Part shown: positions 44,539 to 53,190 of the stretch, piece by piece
How positions within the stretch are numbered: position 1 is the first letter of the stretch
Layout of the letters: the number at the start of each line of letters is the position of its first letter
NCBI GenBank assembly: GCA_937951615.1
Contig: CALFBH010000010.1
Location: forward strand, 62,001-126,000
Source of the DNA: an uncultured Saprospiraceae bacterium
GTDB taxonomy: Bacteria > Bacteroidota > Bacteroidia > Chitinophagales > Saprospiraceae
Length of the DNA stretch: 64,000 nucleotides
Direction: 5' to 3'
Notes under the pieces: model-generated
Database searches by the model: none
What the model was told of the DNA's origin: nothing
The model's input: only the letters and a program-made list of their open reading frames with translations
Program-made: the position numbers and the translations under genes

Positions 44539-45723
44539 TTGTTGATCAGCCTATTCAAATTGAAAGTAGTATTTATCCAATTTATTGTTTCCTTAGCCTT
44601 GCCTGGATTCCTATTTGCGCAAGCACAGGACAGTAATACTTACCATAAAGAAATCATCCGTGTTCATAAGAATGGAAATGGATTTACTCGGCAGGTAGTT
44701 AGTCATTTTAGTCTCCCTTCAGGAGAAAAAAAACTAATAAATATTCCATATAATCCGCTTGAAAAAATCAACAAACTTAAGATCACGTATACTTTGCCTA
44801 ATGGAAAAAAACGAAAGATTGCAAAAAAGCATATTGTAATTCGCTCCTTGACTTCTACTATTTATTATGATGGAATGCGGGCGATGAGTTATCAGTTTGC
44901 CCCTCATCAGCAGGCACGAAACATTCAAATTAAGTATCAGAAAAGCTGTTCGGAGTTATTTTTTCTTTCTGAACTTTCGTTTGCTCGTTCTTCATATTCC
45001 CAGGCGGTGCAGTACGAACTTTATATTCCTTCCCACTACAGCCTGTCCTATAAAATAGATGGAAACACCAGCCTACTTGAGGATTTTCATTACACAAAAA
45101 ACAGTACTGAATCGGGCGACACCTTGCATATTTTCAAGGCTTTGCCTAGTGCATCTTCCCTTCCTCTTTCAGCCCGACTTATCGTACATGAAACTGGCAA
45201 ATCGAGTTGGCAGGCATTACAGGATTGGTATGCTGATCTTTTACGCCATTCTACGCTCAATGAAACTTCTAAACGTCTTGTCGATCAATTGAAATCGCAA
45301 CAGGCAGATACTTGTGTTTACAATATTGCTCAATACTTAAAAACTAATATCCGCTATATCGACATAGAAGATGGCATAAATGCTGTACGCCCGCGTGATG
45401 TCAATGAAGTCCTCAAAAGTCAACAGGGAGATTGTAAAGATATTTCCAATTTATTTTGTCAGATGCTCAATTATGCCGGAATCCCAGCTCATCCTGCGTT
45501 GACTTCTACGAAAGATTATCCCTACCGTGCAGATTTCCCTGCTTTGTCTTCTTTCAATCACATGATTGCGAGTGTAGAATATAATGGGAAATTTTGGGGT
45601 ATTGATTTAACGGCTTTTGGAAAAAATCATTCTATCCTTTCCTGCAAGGACGCTGATGCCATGCAGAAGATTTTCATCATCAATGATGCTGAACAAGCAG
45701 TCCTTCGATGTCTTTCGCAATAG
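44539..45723 (+). CDS. DUF3857 / transglutaminase-like protein
   Basis: About 394 residues with an N-terminal signal peptide (VVFIQFIVSLALPGFLFAQ). The N-terminal beta domain is DUF3857-like. The C-terminal transglutaminase-like fold has Cys in QGDCKDISNLFCQML, His in FNHMIASV and Asp in GIDLTAFG, a full triad. No ATG precedes the signal in this frame, so a TTG (44539 or 44542) is the probable start. It follows the lipoprotein gene by 29 nt. These proteins are common in Bacteroidota, often envelope located, and their substrates are unknown. Confidence 0.82.
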   Translation: MLISLFKLKVVFIQFIVSLALPGFLFAQAQDSNTYHKEIIRVHKNGNGFTRQVVSHFSLPSGEKKLINIPYNPLEKINKLKITYTLPNGKKRKIAKKHIVIRSLTSTIYYDGMRAMSYQFAPHQQARNIQIKYQKSCSELFFLSELSFARSSYSQAVQYELYIPSHYSLSYKIDGNTSLLEDFHYTKNSTESGDTLHIFKALPSASSLPLSARLIVHETGKSSWQALQDWYADLLRHSTLNETSKRLVDQLKSQQADTCVYNIAQYLKTNIRYIDIEDGINAVRPRDVNEVLKSQQGDCKDISNLFCQMLNYAGIPAHPALTSTKDYPYRADFPALSSFNHMIASVEYNGKFWGIDLTAFGKNHSILSCKDADAMQKIFIINDAEQAVLRCLSQ

Positions 45724-45736
45724 ACCTTAAATGAAA

Positions 45737-46591
45737 TTAGTCTTGCTCCAATTGTTTTTTTAGTTCCTCAACATACTCTATAGAGACGTTCATGTACTTG
45801 GCAAGCTGCACTGTAGAGAGTACTTCATCCTTAAGCATCTCTATGATTTTTGCTTTGTTCTCTTCCTCTTGCTTGCGAGTCTGTTGTTCAATTCCTTGAT
45901 TAACTCCTTGATTAACCCCTTTCTCGACGCCTTGCAAGAATCGGATGTCTGTTTCTAAATCGTATATGATAGGCATAGCTTCAATTTTTTTGATTGTAAT
46001 CTCTTGTAATTTACGAAGTTTTGATAAAACTTCCAACTGTCGCGTGTAGCGACTAAGTTCTAATTCGTCGTTTTCTAATAATTTTAAACGTTTCAATATT
46101 GTTTCAATGATCCGTTCGGCAGATTGGTTTTTAAAATCACAAAGTATAGCGATCAGCACTTCTTCCGGCTTATCAGAATGAATGAACATTTCATGATCCA
46201 CATTTGCCAGACTAATGACCTTATATCGAAACCACATATCAGGATGAAATAACTCCGTCACCATAGCCGGGTATTTTTTTGCACCGATATAGAAGACATA
46301 TTGTTTTGCAGAAATATCATATTCCCGGAATATAAAGCCATAATAGATGAGCAGTCGCTTTAGCATTTTCTGGCTATCAGCAGTCTGAAACTCTATCTGT
46401 AATACATAATCATCAACTCCATCTGGTTGATTGACTTTTTTCAAAAAGTCTGGCTTCTGTTCGATGGTATATTGTAAATCGTCCGGTATTTCTTCCAGAC
46501 TATCTGGATTGATGTTCAATAATTTCTTTGCAAAAGAAAGAATTAAAGGCTCAATGTTTTCCTTGAAAATCTTATCGTATTCCTGTGCCAT
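45737..46591 (-). CDS. Rpn-family PD-(D/E)XK nuclease/putative transposase-like protein
   Basis: This is a 284-residue protein. The PD-(D/E)XK core is visible: KPDFLKKVNQPDG, then DYVLQIEFQTADS with strand-Glu-x-Gln, followed by a fold typical of the Rpn/DUF4351 group. The tail has the characteristic GV-repeat (VEKGVNQGVNQGIEQQTRKQ) and a short helical C-terminal domain (VQLAKYMNVSIEYVEELKKQ). E. coli RpnA-E promote RecA-independent recombination and the family includes defence-type toxins. No inverted repeats mark it as an intact transposon. It converges with the DUF3857 gene 13 bp away. Confidence 0.82.
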   Translation of the reverse strand: MAQEYDKIFKENIEPLILSFAKKLLNINPDSLEEIPDDLQYTIEQKPDFLKKVNQPDGVDDYVLQIEFQTADSQKMLKRLLIYYGFIFREYDISAKQYVFYIGAKKYPAMVTELFHPDMWFRYKVISLANVDHEMFIHSDKPEEVLIAILCDFKNQSAERIIETILKRLKLLENDELELSRYTRQLEVLSKLRKLQEITIKKIEAMPIIYDLETDIRFLQGVEKGVNQGVNQGIEQQTRKQEEENKAKIIEMLKDEVLSTVQLAKYMNVSIEYVEELKKQLEQD

Positions 46592-46709
46592 TTTGTTTAA
46601 TCGTTCTGGTTAATTAAAATTGTCCTCATATTAAAGACTGGGAAAAGTCAAAAATTCCATAAAATTTCAACAGAAAAATGAAAATAAACTAAAAACATCC
46701 CGCTTTTTT

Positions 46710-46717
46710 TATCTTTG
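46710..46717 (+). promoter_or_regulatory. Bacteroidota -7 promoter box TATCTTTG
   Basis: An exact TAnnTTTG match ends 7 nt before the ATG at 46725. Transcription would therefore start at or very near the start codon, giving a nearly leaderless mRNA. No clean -33 TTG is seen. Confidence 0.5.
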
Positions 46718-46724
46718 GATAATA

Positions 46725-48692
46725 ATGCCACTCCGTCTAACCATATTGCTATGTCTTTTTAGCCTGAACCTTTTCGCTCAGCAACCCGCCAATTATAAAT
46801 GGGGCAAAAAACTACGCCCCTCCCCTACTATTCCTAGTCAATTTGTGGATGCTGATGCTGTCATTTTATTCAAAGAAGTCAATCGTACTTGCACTCGTGA
46901 GCGTGACCGGAATTTTTTCAGCGAGCATATTCGGCAACGTATCAAAATCCAGCAAGCTGCAGGACTTGAATGTACTAGAATGAAAATTCCAGTTAAGCCT
47001 GGTTTTCGTATTCAGACCCTTGATGCCCGTACTTTAAAAATAGATGGCAGTATTATAGATTTTGATGCCAGGCAAGCCCGACAACTTGTTTTGAGAGATG
47101 AAAATGATTTGCTCCGAAAAGAAGTATTTTACCTGATGGCAATTCCTGGTGCAGAGGTGGGAGATGAAATCGAAACTGTTGTGACTTATAGAAGTGAAAT
47201 ACCTGATATGGCTGACACTTATTTTTTCCATGATGATTTTCCTGTAGTAGAAAGTCGCCTTAGTCTTAAGCTATCGAAAAGCATCAATATTCGACTAAAA
47301 TCGTATCACGGGCTGCCTGACCCGATTATCACGCCAGAAGTTGCGAGTAAAAAGTATTTCTGGCAGCAAGACAGTCTTATCGGATTCCAGTCGGAAAATT
47401 GTGCCTCAATTCCTGCTGACACCTTAGCTCACCTGGCTTATGAATTGCATTTTGATGAACAAAGCAATATTTTCCTCACGCCTTCTCGTAATAACTGGCT
47501 GGATTATCTTTTTTGGATTTATAAAGAAGACCTTAAAACGACTATTCGTCGACCTAATAAATTCCAGCAATTGCTGCGTCAGATACAAGGTGATAAAAGG
47601 CGTACAATCAAAGGGATGGCAGGTGTATTTCACGAGTTTGTCAATACAAAAATTACGGTAAAATCTATTGCTCAAAACGAGCAGAGTCGAGGGCTGGAAT
47701 ATTTTTTAGAAAAAGAAAAAGCTGATAATTTCACCTTGCTTCGACTCTATAAAGCTTTTCTGGAAAACTATGATATTCCTTATTATTTTGTTGTAGGAAA
47801 AGACCGTTTTAAAGGTGCGTTTGACTTGGAATTTCCTTCTTCTGCTCAGGCTACACATTTATTTTTTGCTATTGGCAAAGATGAAGACATTAGCTTTCTT
47901 GTTCCCAGAACACGCGACCTGTCTTATCGTTTTGGCGAATTGCCTGTAGAGTTAGAGGGGACAACGTTGTACATGATTGACCCGAAAAACAAAAAAATAT
48001 TATATGAATTGGAAATTCCACTAAGCGATTATACCAGCAATCAACGCACACAAACCACGCTACTAAAACCCAATTTTGAAACAAAAAAGATATTGTGCGA
48101 AGCAACAGCAAAATACTCTGGTGCCTGCGCCACCACAGAGCGAGATTTTTTTCAGCAAGCTCGAAAAAAAGATGGTGTATTTCAGACTTTTAATATGCAT
48201 TTTCAGGAAACTTGTCCCAATGCAAAATTATCAGGCATCTCTACAGAAGCTCAAGATGAGGAGCAAGCTGACTTATTTAAGGTGAAATACGATTATGAAC
48301 TCGACAAAGCAATAACTTCAGGGAGTAATGATACTTGGCATTTTTCATTTCAACATCGTTTCAGACATGATCTGCATGAAGTCAAAGCAACAGATTGCTC
48401 ATTGGGTTATCACCCGACTTATACGAGTATTGATGCTTTTAGTGATTACCTATCTTTTCCTCAACCAGTAGAATTGCTCAATATGGATAATGTGCAGTAT
48501 CAGCTTTCTAATGAAGTCGGTGTCTATGAGTTGAGTGTAGTACAAGTCAAACCCAAGCTGATTCGGATTCGTTCTCGTTATGTGATTTCGGCACCTTATA
48601 TCTCGCAGGAAGATTTACCAAAACTGGCGCAACTGAATGAAATGGCAAGACAGTCTGTCTTGCGAGGTTTGGAGTTTCGGGTTCTTGAGTGA
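46725..48692 (+). CDS. DUF3857-domain protein with degenerate transglutaminase-like middle
   Basis: This is a 655-residue protein with a signal peptide (MPLRLTILLCLFSLNLFA). The N-terminal domain (LDARTLKIDGSIIDFDAR, PGAEVGDEIETVVTYRSE) is DUF3857-like. The middle, about 325-420, aligns in position with a transglutaminase domain but the Cys and His of a working triad are not evident, so activity is doubtful. The C-terminus is DUF3858-like. It is a second, larger relative of the 44539 gene in the same region. It converges with plsC. Function unknown. Confidence 0.8.
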   Translation: MPLRLTILLCLFSLNLFAQQPANYKWGKKLRPSPTIPSQFVDADAVILFKEVNRTCTRERDRNFFSEHIRQRIKIQQAAGLECTRMKIPVKPGFRIQTLDARTLKIDGSIIDFDARQARQLVLRDENDLLRKEVFYLMAIPGAEVGDEIETVVTYRSEIPDMADTYFFHDDFPVVESRLSLKLSKSINIRLKSYHGLPDPIITPEVASKKYFWQQDSLIGFQSENCASIPADTLAHLAYELHFDEQSNIFLTPSRNNWLDYLFWIYKEDLKTTIRRPNKFQQLLRQIQGDKRRTIKGMAGVFHEFVNTKITVKSIAQNEQSRGLEYFLEKEKADNFTLLRLYKAFLENYDIPYYFVVGKDRFKGAFDLEFPSSAQATHLFFAIGKDEDISFLVPRTRDLSYRFGELPVELEGTTLYMIDPKNKKILYELEIPLSDYTSNQRTQTTLLKPNFETKKILCEATAKYSGACATTERDFFQQARKKDGVFQTFNMHFQETCPNAKLSGISTEAQDEEQADLFKVKYDYELDKAITSGSNDTWHFSFQHRFRHDLHEVKATDCSLGYHPTYTSIDAFSDYLSFPQPVELLNMDNVQYQLSNEVGVYELSVVQVKPKLIRIRSRYVISAPYISQEDLPKLAQLNEMARQSVLRGLEFRVLE

Positions 48693-48809
48693 ATTGATTG
48701 TTTCAACGTTCGATTGTTTCACTATTTCATCCAACCTCCAATAATTGGTTTCGACTCCGCTCAACCAACCAACTGCCAATATACCAATTACGAATACCCT
48801 AATCACCAA

Positions 48810-49544
48810 TCACCCAGTCACCAAGTGCTTCAGCATCATTTTTCTTACCTGTTCTTTCAAGGCTGGCAAATCTTCTATTGTCATATTTTGGGTATCAATG
48901 GGCGGGTCGAAATGGCAATGCACTGTGCCGGGGCATAAATCAAGTTTGTATCGTGGATTATTGAGCACTCCGGGTTCGACTAAGGTTTGTACCAAAAGCG
49001 GCGTATTGGTTTCAATGGCCAGTCGAAAAGCACCATCATAAAACTTAGTCAATACTTCATCGGTGCGGTTGCGTGTGCCTTCGGGAGCAAAATATACAGA
49101 AAAACCTTCCTCTAAAGCGGCTCTCATATTCTTGAAGCTTTCTGTACGAGACGCTATGTTCCCCCGATCTACAAAAATGGCAAAATGGCTCACGATGTAA
49201 CCCAGCAAAGGAATTTTCAAAACCTCTTTTTTACTTAGAAATTTGAATAAAAAAGGAGCTGTGATTGCATTGAGCAACATATCAAGTGAGGATTGATGAT
49301 TGCTGACATAAATGTAAGTTTGCTGCTTGTCAATATGTTGTTTCCCATGTACTTTCCCTCTAACGCCCATCACAATTAAGGTCAGTTTGGCTATAATACG
49401 ATGGCTGCACCAAATCAACGGGCGTACTGCCTTTTTTTTAAAGACTATAAATCCCAGCGTATAAAATGGAAAGCAAATGATGACCAGTACAAAAAAAGCT
49501 GTGACACCATAGATGAACCATAAGGATCGGAAAAAGCGTTTCAT
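48810..49544 (-). CDS. plsC: 1-acyl-sn-glycerol-3-phosphate acyltransferase
   Basis: This enzyme makes phosphatidate from lysophosphatidate in membrane lipid synthesis. 244 residues. An N-terminal hydrophobic helix (YGVTAFFVLVIICFPFYTLG) anchors it in the inner membrane. The catalytic NHxxxxD motif (SNHQSSLDML), the FVDRG motif, the EGTR motif (FAPEGTRNRT) and a Pro/Val-rich fourth motif are all present. Length and motif order are typical. Confidence 0.93.
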   Translation of the reverse strand: MKRFFRSLWFIYGVTAFFVLVIICFPFYTLGFIVFKKKAVRPLIWCSHRIIAKLTLIVMGVRGKVHGKQHIDKQQTYIYVSNHQSSLDMLLNAITAPFLFKFLSKKEVLKIPLLGYIVSHFAIFVDRGNIASRTESFKNMRAALEEGFSVYFAPEGTRNRTDEVLTKFYDGAFRLAIETNTPLLVQTLVEPGVLNNPRYKLDLCPGTVHCHFDPPIDTQNMTIEDLPALKEQVRKMMLKHLVTG

Positions 49545-49578
49545 GAATTGTCGTAATTTTGGGTAAATATAAGAATAA

Positions 49579-49611
49579 AGCCCGAACCTGCTGTAGTCGC
49601 AAATTCAGGCT
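49579..49611 (-). terminator. Terminator of the 49672-52884 gene
   Basis: On the minus strand AGCCTGAA pairs with TTCGGGCT across a 17-nt loop, followed by TTATT. Related terminators with the same GCCTGAA/GGGCT layout lie at 53105 and 59880. Confidence 0.65.
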
Positions 49612-49671
49612 TGTTCAGTATTTTATAAATTCAAATTCAAAAAACAAACTCAAATTCAACAAAGGAAAATC

Positions 49672-52600
49672 TTAATTACAATCTTCGATCTCGGCTGAGA
49701 AATCTGCATTGGGTGCTACACTAAATCCATTGTCCAGTAAGATGATTTGTCCAGCTTTGAAATTGACTGTACCGTTGTTGGGTACTGTTCCTGTGGAATT
49801 GACTTCATCGGCTGCCTGATAGAGTCCATTCGAGATAGGTTGGTCGTTTATACTAATAGAGGGCAAAGCGGACATAGTCATTAGGGCGGTGTAGTTCAGA
49901 CGGGCAAAGCGGACGGAATACTCGTAGTCGCTGTTCTGGTTGTTGGTATCGTCAAACGCTATGAGCCAGTCGGTTATGCTGCCTGTTGTGGCGACATTTG
50001 AAACTGGAATGTCGGCATAATATAAAGTATTGCCACCATTGCAGGTTGTGAAGGCAGTCAGAGATTGTGTATTACCTGTGGGGTCGGTCAGTTGGATGGT
50101 GATGTCGTTTTCGCAAGAGCTGCCGTTTAGTCTGAAATAGACTTCGAGCGAGATATTGCTTAGTATAGCATCTGCTGTTGTACTCGTATCGGTGAATGTG
50201 ATAGAAGGATTATTGGAGAATCCATTAGCCTCTATGAAAAGATCGCTGTCAAAGATAAAACTTAGAGAATCTGTAACGATTATCTGCGAACAAGAATTAT
50301 TGGGCGGTGTGATAGTCGCACAACTTTCGTCATTGTATAAACGGGCAATAACAATACCTGTAGCAGAATTTCCAGCAAGGATAATACTTCCGTCGGACTG
50401 TAGCGCAACACCAGTTGTATTATCAAAATTTGCAGATATGGGCAAGAGTGTACCGCCATTATTGCCAAAATCTCCATAAGGTGTACCGTCAAAATCAGTA
50501 CGGGTAAGAAAATTACAGGTACTCCCGAATAAAGTGCCGTATCCGCCAAGCGCGAAAATGCCACAGTCCGTCGGTATGGCTTTGGTCCATGTTGCACCAT
50601 AAAAGTAAGTGTCATCACAGAGTGAGACATAATCACAGTTTTGGCTGATAGCCATACCGTTGGCATCCAAACGACTGAAACAAAGAATGCCCTCCGCTTC
50701 AAATTCGGTATTACCTATCATAAGCAATTCCTGATCAGGCAGCAAAATTAAATCATCTACATAATTATACACATCGCCTTGTACCCAGCCTTGTATCCAG
50801 CTATTAAAGCTGCTATCGGGCGTACCATCTGCATTGTATCCTTGTCGCATCTGTCGCTGGTTATAGTAAATATTAAATTCAGGATTATAACGGCTTTGAT
50901 AATAAAAATCTCCAGCGACGACAATTTTGCCATTTGGTTTTACGACTACATGACAGGAGGGATAGTAAGTTCGCAAAATATTCGGGTATCCCGGTTCTAA
51001 GCCATAATGATAAGCCTGAACCGTTATGGTAACCGTTCCATTATTCCCAAATGTAGTATCAACAGAGCCATCTGTATTATAACAAACAAGAGAAGTGTTT
51101 GAAGTAATGATTTTTCCATCGGGCGTAAGGGCAATACTTTTAGCAGGCAGGAGAAGTGAAGTCGTACCACCAGTGCCAAAGGTAGCATCCAATGTTCCAT
51201 CTGTATTGAGTCGTGCTAATTGTTGTGTTCCTAAAACGACAATTTTGCCGTCAGACTGTAATAGACCATTAAGTCCGTCAACAGGAGCGACACCATTTGT
51301 ACCAAAACCAAGATCAAGTGTACCATCGCTATTGAGTCGTAAGACACTCGAACCGAATATTACGATTTTATCATCTGGCTGAGTAAGGATACAATTAACA
51401 TCATAACCAGCGATGTCCAATGTACCGTTATTTCCAAAATTAGTATCCAGTGTGCCATCTAAAGGCAGACAAGATGCAGTGATCTCTGTTGCTGTATTAC
51501 AAGCTGTACTATTGCCAGACAAAGACAATGTTCCTGTATCAGCAAAAGTGACATAACTGCAAATATTCTCTATGTTACAGGCAGATAATAGCGTATTATT
51601 CATAATAGTAAGATAACTGATACTGCTGGGATTCAGATTCTCCATGCCGGACAAATCGGTCAGGTTGCTATTGTTGGTAATCATTAAAGAGTCCCCAATA
51701 GAAGTGATGTTGTTCAGTCCTGAAAGATTAGTTAGGGTATTATTGTCACTAATTTTTAATCCGCCTCCAACTGTCGTGATTTGACTTAGCCCATTGAGAT
51801 TTGTAATGGAACCAGGGCTTTGTTCACTAATACAAATGTTCCCTAAAATTTCTGTACAATCAGGATAGTCCAATGCAAAATCATCTATTTGTCCCTGCGT
51901 ACTGAACGTAATGTTGATTGGACAATTATTACATAAAATTTCTATTTCTGATATACTATTACAGCCCGGATCATTACTATTTATGCTAGCCGGTAAATTA
52001 TTATCGAGATAATCGCAGATAGTATTGGTATTGCAGATGGCTAAATCGTAATTGTATTGAATCGTTAGGTAGGAAATATTACTGTAATCAATGTTATCCA
52101 GCCCTGCGAGATCCGTTAAATCACCATTATATTGAATCTCTAAACGACCACCTAAAAATGTAAGGTTACTGAAGGCAGTCAGACTAATCAGACTATAATT
52201 TGATTTGATTTGCAAATTCTGTCCAATGGAAGTTAGATTATTAAAAGAGGATATACTCGTGAGTCCACTATTGGAGCGTATTTCTAAATTGCCGCCAACT
52301 GTTGTAAGGTTATTCAACCCATTCAGGTTTGTTAAGGCGCCACAATTATAAATATCCAATTCATCTCCAATGGTCATCAGGTTGTTTAAGGCAGATAAAT
52401 CTGCAAGTGTCGGATTGGATAGCATTATTAAATCACCATCAATACCAGTAAGGCTACCTAATCCTGTCAGACTGGTTAAATCAGCATTACCGACTATTTT
52501 AAAATTTAGTCCGACTGTGGTCAGATTATTAAGACCACTAAGATCAGTCAGGTTATCATTATTATCAATGTCTAGTGTGAGTCCTACAGCAAGCAAATTG

Positions 52601-52884
52601 TCCAGTCCGCTTAACGAAGTGATTGAATTATCACTAATCCATAATGAACCTCCAATCGTAGTGAGCGCACTAAGTGCATTTAGATTCGTGATAGGATTAA
52701 GGGAGTTGACATCTGAAGTAATGGTAACATCGCCTTCTATTTCCGTGCAATTGGGATAGTTTAATGGGAAACTATCTATTTGTGTCTGCGTGCTAAAAGT
52801 AATCTCATTCGGCAAACAAGACTGCGAAAGCAAACTGCCGCAGTAAAAAATAAAAGTCAAAACAAAGAAAAAAGTACGTTTCAT
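49672..52884 (-). CDS. Secreted leucine-rich-repeat surface protein with delta-60 repeats
   Basis: About 1070 residues from ATG 52884 (MKRTFFFVLTFIFYCGSLLS); a longer frame to 52947 uses a non-ATG codon and is rejected. Residues 20-460 hold receptor-L-domain-like leucine-rich repeats of about 24 residues (LTSLxGLxNLTxIGGxLxI). Delta-60-type repeats follow at about 465-860 (TLDATFGTGGT, TLDTNFGNNGT). A P-domain-like beta region spans about 880-1010 (SFIFDSDLFIEANGF, then FDDTNNQNSDYEYSVRFARL). The last 65 residues carry VNFKAGQIILLDNGFS and end in EIEDCN, a Cys-penultimate terminal module. No type A sorting domain is present. The protein is probably surface-exposed and adhesive. Confidence 0.88.
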   Translation of the reverse strand: MKRTFFFVLTFIFYCGSLLSQSCLPNEITFSTQTQIDSFPLNYPNCTEIEGDVTITSDVNSLNPITNLNALSALTTIGGSLWISDNSITSLSGLDNLLAVGLTLDIDNNDNLTDLSGLNNLTTVGLNFKIVGNADLTSLTGLGSLTGIDGDLIMLSNPTLADLSALNNLMTIGDELDIYNCGALTNLNGLNNLTTVGGNLEIRSNSGLTSISSFNNLTSIGQNLQIKSNYSLISLTAFSNLTFLGGRLEIQYNGDLTDLAGLDNIDYSNISYLTIQYNYDLAICNTNTICDYLDNNLPASINSNDPGCNSISEIEILCNNCPINITFSTQGQIDDFALDYPDCTEILGNICISEQSPGSITNLNGLSQITTVGGGLKISDNNTLTNLSGLNNITSIGDSLMITNNSNLTDLSGMENLNPSSISYLTIMNNTLLSACNIENICSYVTFADTGTLSLSGNSTACNTATEITASCLPLDGTLDTNFGNNGTLDIAGYDVNCILTQPDDKIVIFGSSVLRLNSDGTLDLGFGTNGVAPVDGLNGLLQSDGKIVVLGTQQLARLNTDGTLDATFGTGGTTSLLLPAKSIALTPDGKIITSNTSLVCYNTDGSVDTTFGNNGTVTITVQAYHYGLEPGYPNILRTYYPSCHVVVKPNGKIVVAGDFYYQSRYNPEFNIYYNQRQMRQGYNADGTPDSSFNSWIQGWVQGDVYNYVDDLILLPDQELLMIGNTEFEAEGILCFSRLDANGMAISQNCDYVSLCDDTYFYGATWTKAIPTDCGIFALGGYGTLFGSTCNFLTRTDFDGTPYGDFGNNGGTLLPISANFDNTTGVALQSDGSIILAGNSATGIVIARLYNDESCATITPPNNSCSQIIVTDSLSFIFDSDLFIEANGFSNNPSITFTDTSTTADAILSNISLEVYFRLNGSSCENDITIQLTDPTGNTQSLTAFTTCNGGNTLYYADIPVSNVATTGSITDWLIAFDDTNNQNSDYEYSVRFARLNYTALMTMSALPSISINDQPISNGLYQAADEVNSTGTVPNNGTVNFKAGQIILLDNGFSVAPNADFSAEIEDCN

Positions 52885-53190
52885 AGCTATAATTTTTGTT
52901 GGTAAAAAATGTGCAAATTCAAATTCAAGAGAGGAATTGATTTTCAAATATCATTGTATCAATACTTACACAAGATGCGGAGCTTTATCAAATATTCATA
53001 GGAAGAGTTTGCCCCATTTTTACAAATCATATTTTTTTAATTTTTTAAAAAACTAGAGAACAGTCAATTAGATTAAATAAAAATGAACTTATAGCATGTA
53101 AAAAGCCCAAACCCACCAAAAACTGATAGATTCAGGCCCGTTCACCATAAACGTATTTTTAAAAACAAACTCAAATTCAAAAGAGAAAAA
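52885..53190 (-). terminator. 306-bp gap between the two LRR genes, with a terminator at 53105-53137
   Basis: The gap has no gene. On the minus strand, GCCTGAATC at 53129-53137 pairs with GGTTTGGGC at 53105-53113 and is followed by a T-run, ending the 53191 gene. The rest is the AT-rich promoter region of the 52884 gene. The segment next to each LRR stop shares an ACAAACTCAAATTCAA block, indicating the 3' untranslated ends are also paralogous. Confidence 0.6.

Noticed and set aside
45737..46591. Intact transposon carrying the Rpn-like gene
   Set aside because: No terminal inverted repeats or target-site duplication were seen around the gene.
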